A stretch of 31,546 nt of DNA, from the NCBI GenBank assembly GCA_003240855.1, contig QFNN01000023.1:1-31546 (forward strand), written 5' to 3'. The notes beneath the pieces were generated by a model that worked only from the letters and a program-made list of their open reading frames with translations, made no database searches and was not told the origin of the DNA. The translations under genes were made by a program, and so were the position numbers. Origin of the DNA: Sphingomonas sanxanigenens. GTDB lineage: Bacteria > Pseudomonadota > Alphaproteobacteria > Sphingomonadales > Sphingomonadaceae. Position 1 is the stretch's first letter. Every line of letters starts with the position of its first letter. This document shows positions 24,753 through 30,830 of this stretch, in pieces.

Positions 24753-25874
24753 GTGGGGCCGCTCCGAATCCTCCATCTCCACTCCAGCTTCGCGCTCGGC
24801 GGCAAGGAAGCGCGCGCCGTGCGGCTGATGAATGCTTTTGGCGACCGCGCGGTTCACAGCATCGTCAGCGGCGTTCCCGGCCAACTCGGCGCGCGCGACG
24901 CGATCGCGCCGGGCGTCGCCGTCGCCTTTCCCGACAACGCCCCGGCGCTCGCGGGAACTCCGTCGGTTCGCCGTCTCCGCGCGCTTGCAGCGTTCATGTC
25001 CGGCTTCGATCTCATCCTTACCTACAATTGGGGCGCGATCGATGGCGTGATGGCCCGCCGGCTGTTCGGCGGGCCGCCGCTCATCCACCATGAGGACGGC
25101 TTCAACGCCGATGAGGCCGCGCGGCTGATGATCCGCCGCAATCTCTACCGCCGTGTTGCTCTGGAAGGGGCGCAGGCGCTGGTCGTGCCCTCGCACCGGC
25201 TCGAAAACATTGCCCGCGACATATGGCGCCAGCCCGCAGCGCGGGTCGCACGGATCGACAATGGCGTGCCGCTCGATCGCGTCGCCGCCGCACCGCTCCC
25301 GGGCTTCGTCCGCCGGCCGGGCGTACCGGTCGTCGGCGCAGTGGCGGGCCTTCGCCCGGTGAAGAACCTCACCGGCCTCGTCCGCGCCTTCGCTGCCTGC
25401 GCCCGCGACGCTGATCTCGTCATCGTCGGCGAAGGCTCCGAGCGCCCTGCGATCGAAGCGGAGGCGCGCAGGCTCGGCGTCGCCGATCGCGTCCACCTGC
25501 CGGGCTTCATCGCCGATCCCATCCGTCATCTCGGCCAGTTCGACATTTTCGCGTTGGCGTCGCTCAGCGAGCAGGCGCCGATCGCGTTGGCCGAGGCGAT
25601 GGCGGCCGGCCTGCCGGTCGCGGCGACCAATGTCGGCGATGTCGCCGCCATGCTCGCACCGGCCAACCATCCCTTCGTCGTCGATTCCGCCGACGACACG
25701 TCGCTTGCCGGCGCGCTCGCGGCGCTGATCGACGATCCCGCCGCACGCTCGGCGATCGGCGCCGCAAATCGCGCGGCGGCCGGGGAACGCTTCGACGAAC
25801 GCCATATGATCGGCGCCTACGCCGCGCTCTATGCCGGCGCCGCCGGCCGCCCGGGAAGCTTGGGCTGGCCGTAG
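24753..25874 (+). CDS. GT4 family glycosyltransferase
   Basis: A 373-residue GT-B fold glycosyltransferase. I start at GTG 24753 (MGPLRILHLHSSFALGGKEARAVRLM), 10 bases after the GH130 stop; the frame is open further upstream, but only inside GH130. The N-terminal acceptor domain has the glycine-rich GGKEAR loop. The C-terminal donor domain has VVGAVAGLRPVKNL, LVIVGEGSERPAIE, VHLPGFIADP and the EX7E motif (E273, E281) in SEQAPIALAEAMAAGLPVAATNVGDV. It resembles GT4 sugar transferases of exopolysaccharide systems. Donor and acceptor are unknown. No membrane helix is apparent. Confidence 0.9.
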   Translation: MGPLRILHLHSSFALGGKEARAVRLMNAFGDRAVHSIVSGVPGQLGARDAIAPGVAVAFPDNAPALAGTPSVRRLRALAAFMSGFDLILTYNWGAIDGVMARRLFGGPPLIHHEDGFNADEAARLMIRRNLYRRVALEGAQALVVPSHRLENIARDIWRQPAARVARIDNGVPLDRVAAAPLPGFVRRPGVPVVGAVAGLRPVKNLTGLVRAFAACARDADLVIVGEGSERPAIEAEARRLGVADRVHLPGFIADPIRHLGQFDIFALASLSEQAPIALAEAMAAGLPVAATNVGDVAAMLAPANHPFVVDSADDTSLAGALAALIDDPAARSAIGAANRAAAGERFDERHMIGAYAALYAGAAGRPGSLGWP

Positions 25875-25926
25875 AATATTTTACGCCATTTCGCGCACCG
25901 CCCTGCTATATCGGGGCGGATTTTTG

Positions 25927-25944
25927 CCTGCGCGGGGGCGCAGG
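25927..25944 (+). promoter_or_regulatory. Hairpin in the leader of the nitronate-monooxygenase-like gene
   Basis: CCTGCGC (25927-25933) pairs with GCGCAGG (25938-25944) around a GGGG loop, 17 bases before the probable start at 25962. A TTTTT lies just before the stem (25921-25925) and a TATATC resembling a -10 box at 25907-25912. The stem may be part of a 5' leader; its function is unproven. Confidence 0.35.
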
Positions 25945-25961
25945 GTCAGATGGGAGCAGGA

Positions 25962-27365
25962 ATGTTCAAGGGTTTGAAGCCGATCCTTTATGGCGGCCGT
26001 GAAGTCTGGCCGTTGATCGAGGGCGGCAAGGGCGTTGCGGTGTCGAACCATATGAGTTCGGGCGCATGGGCGGCGGCAGGCGGCATCGGTACGGTATCGG
26101 CGGTCAACGCCGACAGCTATGATCCGACCGGCAAGATCATCCCGCAGGTCTATAACGCGCGCACCCGGCGCGAACGCCACGAAGAGCTTATCCAATATGC
26201 GATCGACGGCGCGGTCGAGCAGGTGAAGCGCGCCTTCGATCTCGCGGGCGGCAAGGGTGCGATCAATATCAACGTGCTGTGGGAAATGGGCGGCGCGCAG
26301 CGCGTGCTCCACGGCGTTCTGGAACGCACCAAGGGCCTCGTCGCGGGCGTCACCTGCGGCGCGGGCATGCCCTACAAGCTCAGCGAGATCGCGGCATCCT
26401 ATAATGTCAGCTATCTGCCGATCGTCAGTTCGGGCCGCGCCTTCCGCGCGCTGTGGAAGCGCGCTTATTCCAAGGCGTCCGAATGGCTGGCGGCCGTGGT
26501 CTATGAGGATCCCTGGCTTGCCGGCGGGCATAACGGCCTCAGCAATGCAGAGGATCCGCTGAAGCCCGAGGATCCCTATCCTCGCGTCAAGGCGCTGCGC
26601 GACACCATGCGCGAAGGCGGCATTCCCGACAGCGTGCCGATCGTGATGGCCGGGGGCGTCTGGTATCTGCGCGACTGGAATGACTGGATCGACAATCCCG
26701 AGCTTGGCCAGATCGCCTTCCAGTTCGGCACGCGTCCGCTGCTCACCCGGGAAAGCCCTATCCCCGATGAGTGGAAGGCCAAGCTTATGGAGATTGAGGA
26801 AGGCGAAGTCCTTCTCCATCGCTTTTCGCCCACCGGCTTCTATTCGTCGGCGGTGCGCAATCCCTTCCTCCGCAACCTCGAGGCGCGATCGGATCGCCAG
26901 ATCGCCTTTTCGGGCGAGGCTGCGGGCGATCATCAGTTCCAGCTCGACGTCGGGGTGAAGGGGCGCAACTTCTGGGTTACGCGGGGCGATCTGCTGCGCG
27001 CGCGCGAATGGGACGCCCATGGCTTCACCTCCGCGCTCAAGACGCCGGATAACACGCTGGTTTTCGTCACGCCCGAGGAACGCGACGTGATCCGCAAGGA
27101 TCAGGCCGATTGCATGGGCTGCCTCAGCCAGTGCGCCTTCTCATCCTGGGCGGATAACGAGACCAATTCGACCGGGCGTCTCGCCGACCCGCGCAGCTTC
27201 TGCATTCAAAAGACGCTGCAGGACATCGCCCATGGCGGCCCGACCCAGGACAATCTGATGTTCGCCGGCCACGGCGCCTACAACTTCAAGCGCGATCCCT
27301 TCTATTCCAATGGCTTCGTGCCATCGGTGAAGCAGCTTGTGGATCGCATTCTGACCGGGGACTGA
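25962..27365 (+). CDS. Nitronate-monooxygenase-like flavoprotein with Cys-rich C-terminal extension
   Basis: A 467-residue FMN-dependent TIM-barrel protein of the nitronate monooxygenase / 2-nitropropane dioxygenase superfamily. Family-like segments are GGIGTVSAVN, GAININVLWEM, VAGVTCGAGMP, YLPIVSSGRA, WLAGGHNGLS (the AGGHxG flavin/active-site loop), PIVMAGGVW and FQFGTRPLLTRESPI. It is about 100 residues longer than usual, and the extra C-terminal part contains C384, C387 and C391 (CMGCLSQC) and C414 (FCIQK), which could bind an Fe-S cluster or zinc. ATG 25962 fits GGGAG at 25952-25956; ATG 25950 is the alternative. The amidotransferase gene follows after 5 bases. The true substrate is unknown. 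Confidence 0.85.
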   Translation: MFKGLKPILYGGREVWPLIEGGKGVAVSNHMSSGAWAAAGGIGTVSAVNADSYDPTGKIIPQVYNARTRRERHEELIQYAIDGAVEQVKRAFDLAGGKGAININVLWEMGGAQRVLHGVLERTKGLVAGVTCGAGMPYKLSEIAASYNVSYLPIVSSGRAFRALWKRAYSKASEWLAAVVYEDPWLAGGHNGLSNAEDPLKPEDPYPRVKALRDTMREGGIPDSVPIVMAGGVWYLRDWNDWIDNPELGQIAFQFGTRPLLTRESPIPDEWKAKLMEIEEGEVLLHRFSPTGFYSSAVRNPFLRNLEARSDRQIAFSGEAAGDHQFQLDVGVKGRNFWVTRGDLLRAREWDAHGFTSALKTPDNTLVFVTPEERDVIRKDQADCMGCLSQCAFSSWADNETNSTGRLADPRSFCIQKTLQDIAHGGPTQDNLMFAGHGAYNFKRDPFYSNGFVPSVKQLVDRILTGD

Positions 27366-27370
27366 TCGAT

Positions 27371-28069
27371 TTGAAGCGTGCGTTGATCGTCCGCCACGTT
27401 CCCTATGAAGGCGTGGCGGGCTTTCGCCAGCCCATTGAGGCTGCGGGCTATGCCATCGACCGTGTCGATGTGTGCGATCCGATCTTCGCGCATCTTGATC
27501 TGCGCACGCCCGATCTGCTGGTGATGATGGGCGGTCCGATGGGGGTGTATGAGACCGACGAGCATCCCTGGATCCTCGATCAGATCGAAAAGCTCCGCGC
27601 CCGCATAGATGCAGACGGTCCGACGCTTGGCGTCTGCCTGGGCAGCCAGATGATCGCGGCGGCGATGGGCGCGCGCGTCTATCCCGGCCCGGTCAAGGAA
27701 GTCGGCTTCAGCCCGGTCTCGCTGTCGGATGCGGGCGCCGGATCGCCGCTTCGACATCTTCGGGACGTGCCGGTGCTTCACTGGCACGGCGATACGTTCG
27801 ATCTTCCCGAAGGCTCCGAACTGCTCGCCTCATCGCCGCTTTATCCGCATCAGGCCTTCCGGCGCGGCGATCGCATCCTCGCGCTGCAGTGCCACGCCGA
27901 GATGGGCGAGGATGAACGCTTCGCCGCCTGGGTCGAAAATGGCCGCGATTATATCGCGCTGGCCGGCAAGACGCCCGAGGATATGCACGACAAGCATGAA
28001 CGCCACGGCCCCGGCGCGGTTTCAGCCGGCCGCCGCATGATCGCGGAATGGCTCGGAAACCTGCGCTGA
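27371..28069 (+). CDS. Class I glutamine amidotransferase
   Basis: A 232-residue GATase1-fold protein. The triad is present: nucleophile C89 in TLGVCLGSQMIAAAMG, and H175 and E177 in LQCHAEMGED. MMGGPMGVYETDEHPW is the oxyanion-strand pattern of GMP-synthase-like stand-alone amidotransferases. It has no synthetase domain, so it should supply ammonia to, or remove a glutamyl group for, another protein. The start appears to be TTG 27371 (MKRALIVRHVPYEG); I see no in-frame ATG near it. The 5-base gap to the flavoprotein gene suggests shared translation and perhaps a joint pathway. The end ISAEW-type segment (RRMIAEWLGNLR) is a usual family tail. Confidence 0.9.
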   Translation: MKRALIVRHVPYEGVAGFRQPIEAAGYAIDRVDVCDPIFAHLDLRTPDLLVMMGGPMGVYETDEHPWILDQIEKLRARIDADGPTLGVCLGSQMIAAAMGARVYPGPVKEVGFSPVSLSDAGAGSPLRHLRDVPVLHWHGDTFDLPEGSELLASSPLYPHQAFRRGDRILALQCHAEMGEDERFAAWVENGRDYIALAGKTPEDMHDKHERHGPGAVSAGRRMIAEWLGNLR

Positions 28070-28088
28070 TCCCGGGAATGTGACTGTG

Positions 28089-28133
28089 CGGGCTTCGCCC
28101 GAACGGCTTCTCAGCGGGTAAGCGTCTTACCCG
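28089..28133. terminator. Two hairpins between convergent genes
   Basis: CGGGC-TTC-GCCCG (28089-28101) and the 8-base stem CGGGTAAG-CGT-CTTACCCG (28115-28133). The second includes the stop codon of the minus-strand exporter gene (28127-28129). Neither is followed by a T-run on either strand, so they may stabilise 3' ends or help termination rather than act as classical terminators. Confidence 0.35.
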
Positions 28134-28699
28134 ATCCAGCCTGCCGTCGCCGCCAGCAGCCACAGGCCGATAGCCAGCATCAGCGCCGCCGCGATATAGC
28201 GCACCACGGCCAGCGGCACGCGCTTGATAAGCGCATCGCCCATGAACACCGCGGGCACGTTGGCGATCATCATGCCGATCGTCGTGCCTGCCATCACCGG
28301 CAGCACTTCGTGGTAGCGCGCGGCGAGCGCGACGGTGGCGATCTGCGTCTTGTCGCCCATCTCGACAAGGAAGAAGGCGATCAGCGTGGTCATAAAGGCG
28401 CCGAAACGCGCCGGCTTCTGCTCGAGGTCGTCGATCTTGTCGGGGATCAGCGTCCAGATCGCCATGGCGATGAAGGATATGGCGACGAGATAGCGAAACC
28501 ACGCGCCGCTGAACAGCGAAGCGGCTTCCGCGCCGACGAGGGCCGCAAGGAAATGATTGGCGATCGTCGCGGCGAAGATGCCTCCGACGATAGGCCAGGG
28601 CCGCTTGAAGCGCGTCGCGAGCAGAATAGCGAGCAACTGCGTCTTGTCGCCGATCTCGGCCAGCGCGACGACGGCGGTGGAGGTAATCAGGGCGTCCAT
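28127..28699 (-). CDS. TMEM165/GDT1 (UPF0016) family cation exporter, probable Mn2+ efflux
   Basis: A 190-residue integral membrane protein with about six or seven helices. It has the duplicated family signature E-x-G-D-K-T: EIGDKTQ (residues 15-21) and EMGDKTQ (113-119), which form the ion path in this family of Mn2+/Ca2+ transporters (MneA/MntX in bacteria). The start is ATG 28699 with CGGAG 8 bases upstream; an upstream in-frame TTG at 28732 lies inside the terminator hairpin and is rejected. A yybP-ykoY riboswitch in its leader senses Mn2+, which strongly supports a manganese export role. The C-terminal WIG-stop lies in a hairpin. Confidence 0.93.
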   Translation of the reverse strand: MDALITSTAVVALAEIGDKTQLLAILLATRFKRPWPIVGGIFAATIANHFLAALVGAEAASLFSGAWFRYLVAISFIAMAIWTLIPDKIDDLEQKPARFGAFMTTLIAFFLVEMGDKTQIATVALAARYHEVLPVMAGTTIGMMIANVPAVFMGDALIKRVPLAVVRYIAAALMLAIGLWLLAATAGWIG

Positions 28700-28730
28700 A
28701 TCAATCTCCGGCCGGGCGGCGTTGCGAACC

Positions 28731-28774
28731 AAAAGCGCCAGACCTCCCGCCCGGCAAGGCGGAAGTCAGGCGCC
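28731..28774 (-). terminator. Intrinsic terminator of the riboswitch expression platform
   Basis: Reading the minus strand, GGCGCC followed by TGACTTCCGCC pairs, with one mismatch and one bulge, with GGCGGGAGGTC and GGCGC, and the stem is followed at once by TTTT (28734-28731). It lies directly after the 3' strand of the riboswitch P1 stem and before the exporter start. This is a rho-independent terminator layout, so control is likely by transcription attenuation. Confidence 0.75.
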
Positions 28775-28880
28775 ATTGGTCTTGCCCGAACGGTGATCCG
28801 TTCCCCGCCGCCACGGCCTCTCGGCCGAGCATGTTGACGACGGGATGCCGCAGAATCTGCGGTTGGCTACTCCCCAAATG
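28774..28880 (-). ncRNA. yybP-ykoY manganese riboswitch
   Basis: The minus-strand leader of the exporter gene has the conserved yybP-ykoY elements in order: TTGGGGAGTAGCC (28878-28866), GTCAACA (28838-28832), the GCCGAGAGGC hairpin (28825-28816) and GCAAGACC (28785-28778). The outer stem P1 forms between CATTTGG (28880-28874) and CCAATG (28779-28774). An inner hairpin CCGCAG/CTGCGG sits between the first two elements. This class binds Mn2+ between the two internal loops and usually turns on exporters. The downstream gene is a Mn2+-exporter family member, which agrees. Confidence 0.92.
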
Positions 28881-28938
28881 ACGCGGCGGCGCTACGCCTC
28901 AATTCGCAGGCCGGCAAGCCATGCCGGGTGATTGATCG

Positions 28939-28967
28939 ATAAAATCGCCCACACTTAGTCAGATCAA
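28939..28967 (-). promoter_or_regulatory. Putative promoter of the riboswitch transcript
   Basis: On the minus strand TTGATC (28967-28962), a 17-base spacer and TTTTAT (28944-28939) resemble -35 and -10 boxes. Transcription would begin near 28932, about 50 bases before the aptamer. A hairpin CCGGCA/TGCCGG (28911-28926) lies in between. The boxes are only partial matches to consensus, so this is inference. Confidence 0.45.
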
Positions 28968-28975
28968 TCGATTGA
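28964..28975. promoter_or_regulatory. Palindrome between divergent promoters, possible operator
   Basis: TCAATCGATTGA is a perfect 12-base palindrome. It overlaps the putative -35 boxes of both the riboswitch transcript (TTGATC) and the divergent microprotein (TTGAGT). A related GATTGATC occurs at 28930-28937, giving an 8-base inverted repeat with GATCAATC at 28962-28969. A regulator bound here could act on both genes; I do not recognise the site. Confidence 0.4.
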
Positions 28976-28999
28976 GTAACTTTTTCGCCAGCCTATCTT
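28972..28999 (+). promoter_or_regulatory. Putative promoter of a leaderless microprotein gene
   Basis: TTGAGT (28972-28977), a 16-base spacer and TATCTT (28994-28999) resemble -35 and -10 boxes. The ATG at 29006 lies 7 bases after the -10, exactly where transcription would begin, so the mRNA could be leaderless, which fits the lack of a ribosome binding site. Confidence 0.4.
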
Positions 29000-29005
29000 T
29001 GCGAT

Positions 29006-29140
29006 ATGGCAAAGCTCATCACCTATATCGACGACCGCTCCCCGGTCGACCTGGCTCAGTTCGTCAGCCGCGGGCGGCTTGCTCTCGGCATGACGGTCGC
29101 CATGGCAGGCCTCGCCAGCCTCGCGGCGAGGCTGTTGTGA
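29006..29140 (+). CDS. 44-residue membrane microprotein, unknown function
   Basis: A short reading frame, MAKLITYIDDRSPVDLAQFV (residues 1-20) followed by a Gly/Ala/Leu-rich stretch (LALGMTVAMAGLASLAARLL, residues 25-44) that is long enough for one membrane helix. Third codon positions are strongly G/C, as in the neighbouring genes, and the layout of a polar N-terminus with a C-terminal helix looks natural. No ribosome binding site precedes it, but a promoter-like pair places the start of transcription at the ATG. It is divergent from the Mn2+ exporter leader and ends 4 bases before the stop of the convergent dehydrogenase gene. I recognise no family; it may be a false ORF. Confidence 0.5.
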   Translation: MAKLITYIDDRSPVDLAQFVSRGRLALGMTVAMAGLASLAARLL

Positions 29141-29144
29141 TGAA

Positions 29145-30143
29145 TCAGATCCAGCCTTCCAGCACCTGATCGGGCGGGCGATGCCCATCGGCCCAGGCCT
29201 TGATATTCGCGATCACCTTGCTGCCCGCCGCTTCGCGCCCCTCGATCGTCGCCGATCCCATGTGCGGCAACAGCACGACATTCTCGAGCGAGATCAGCGC
29301 CGGCGAGATGCGCGGTTCATGCGCGTAAACGTCGAGCCCCGCGCCCGCGATCGTGCGCTCGCGCAGCGCATCGACCAGCGCATCCTCATCGATGATCTCG
29401 CCGCGCGCGACGTTGATGACATAGGCGCGCGGCCCAAGCAGCGCGAGCCGTTCGGCGTCGATCATCCGATGCGTTTCCGGCGTGTGCGGGCAGTTGATCG
29501 ACAAGATGTCGATCTCGGTCAGCATCTCGTCGAGGTCGGGCCAGTAAGTCGCCCCCACGGCCTTTTCGACCACCTCCGGCAGGCGGTGGCGGTTATGATA
29601 ATGGATCGGCATGCCGAAGCCGCGCGCGCGCATCGCCACGGCCTGGCCGATCCGGCCCATCCCCAATATGCCCAGCTTCTTGCCGGTCACGCGGTGGCCG
29701 AGCATCGATGTCGGGCTCCAGCCCAGCCAGGCGCCTGATCGCGCCAGCGCTTCGCCTTCGGCCAGGCGGCGCGGGGCGGACAGGATCAGCGCCATCGCCA
29801 TGTCGGCGGTATCGTCGGTCAGCACGCCCGGCGTGTTGGTGACGATGATTCCCTGCGCGCGCGCCGCCTGCAGGTCGATATGATCGGTGCCGACGCCGAA
29901 GCTCGCGATCAGCTTCAGCCTGGGGCCGGCATGCCTGATCAGCCTGGCGTCAATATCGTCGGTGACGGTGGGCACCAGAACGTCGGCTTCCGCCATCGCC
30001 CTGGCGAGCGTCGCTTCGTCCATCGCCTTGTCGGAATAGTTGAGCGTAACGTCGAACAGATCGCTCATCCGCGCCTCGATCGCCGAAGGCAATGATCGGG
30101 TGACGACGACTTTCGGGCGGGCGGGGCGGTCGGCTTCGGCCAT
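29145..30143 (-). CDS. 2-hydroxyacid dehydrogenase (glyoxylate/hydroxypyruvate reductase type)
   Basis: A 332-residue D-isomer-specific 2-hydroxyacid dehydrogenase. Active-site residues are R247 in INVARGEIIDEDAL, E276 in AGLDVYAHEP and H294 in LLPHMGSAT. The dinucleotide site is GILGMGRIG (GMGRIG at 161-166), and the strand-2 end HNRHR (183-187) has basic residues instead of an acidic one, which favours NADPH. The pattern ASFGVGTDHIDL with TPGVLTDDTADMAMAL is that of glyoxylate/hydroxypyruvate (D-glycerate) reductases. The start chosen is ATG 30143; the frame continues upstream to 30212 without family support. The gene is divergent from the SH3-like protein gene, with a gap of 98 bases. Confidence 0.93.
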   Translation of the reverse strand: MAEADRPARPKVVVTRSLPSAIEARMSDLFDVTLNYSDKAMDEATLARAMAEADVLVPTVTDDIDARLIRHAGPRLKLIASFGVGTDHIDLQAARAQGIIVTNTPGVLTDDTADMAMALILSAPRRLAEGEALARSGAWLGWSPTSMLGHRVTGKKLGILGMGRIGQAVAMRARGFGMPIHYHNRHRLPEVVEKAVGATYWPDLDEMLTEIDILSINCPHTPETHRMIDAERLALLGPRAYVINVARGEIIDEDALVDALRERTIAGAGLDVYAHEPRISPALISLENVVLLPHMGSATIEGREAAGSKVIANIKAWADGHRPPDQVLEGWI

Positions 30144-30241
30144 GGCGCGGCTATCGGACGCGCACCCCGTCGCGTCAAGCGGCGGCTTGATGCTGCACGC
30201 CGCCTTTGGCAACAGGGATGCGCGACAGGGAAGGAATGATG

Positions 30242-30721
30242 ATGACGTTCAAGCGGGCAGGGACGGCCGCGATTGCGATTGCGATCTTCTGCGCTCAGCA
30301 GGCCGAAGCGCAGAAGGCGCCGCCTTACTGGGCCTCGATCGCGGCGGGCGAGGCGCGGATGCGCACCGGGCCGGGCCGCAACTTCCCCTCCAACTGGGTC
30401 TATAAGCGGCGCAATCTGCCGGTGAAGGTGATCGAGGTTTATCCAAGCTGGCGCAAGGTTCAGGATCCGGACGGCGCGACGGGGTGGATGCTCGCCGCCT
30501 TGCTCAGCGACGAACGCACGGCGATCGTCATGGGCGAGGTCCGCCCGATGCGGGCGCTGCCCGATCCCTCGTCGAAAATCGTCTGGCGCGCCGAACCTGG
30601 CGTGGTCGGTCGGATCAGCGATTGCGCCAATGGCTGGTGCCTGTTCGATGCCGGCGGCCGCCGGGGCTATATCGAGATCGCCCATATCTGGGGCGTGGGC
30701 CCGGGCGAGGACATGCGCTAG
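30242..30721 (+). CDS. Exported SH3-like domain protein
   Basis: A 159-residue protein with an N-terminal signal peptide (MTFKRAGTAAIAIAIFCAQQ, cleaved probably after AEA). The mature part matches bacterial SH3-like proteins: EARMRTGPGRNFPSNWVYKR, LPVKVIEVYPSWRKVQDPDG, TGWMLAALLSDERTAIV and a second half with VVGRISDCANGWCLFDAGGRRGYIE. Such domains usually bind peptidoglycan or proteins in the periplasm. The two cysteines in DCANGWC could form a disulfide. Three ATG codons lie in a row (30236, 30239, 30242); AAGGA at 30231-30235 fits 30242 best. Its exact role is unknown. Confidence 0.88.
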   Translation: MTFKRAGTAAIAIAIFCAQQAEAQKAPPYWASIAAGEARMRTGPGRNFPSNWVYKRRNLPVKVIEVYPSWRKVQDPDGATGWMLAALLSDERTAIVMGEVRPMRALPDPSSKIVWRAEPGVVGRISDCANGWCLFDAGGRRGYIEIAHIWGVGPGEDMR

Positions 30722-30810
30722 GCGCGCTTTTCGTCGAATCCGCCCCTATCGGGCACGGTCGAGAGATGCCCGCGCCAAGGCTTCCCGACCATGCCCGAAA
30801 CGAATGGCGG

Positions 30811-30827
30811 AAGGGGCAAGCCCCCTT
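30811..30827. terminator. Hairpin between convergent SH3-like and thiolase genes
   Basis: AAGGGG (30811-30816) pairs with CCCCTT (30822-30827) around CAAGC. It lies 4 bases behind the thiolase stop on the minus strand and about 90 bases behind the SH3-like gene. There is no T-run, so termination is only a guess. Confidence 0.3.
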
Positions 30828-30830
30828 GGT

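Noticed and set aside
28972..29169. 65-codon plus-strand frame overlapping the microprotein
   Set aside because: It is Arg/Pro/Gly-rich with no natural domain; the 44-residue frame at 29006 fits coding statistics and topology better.
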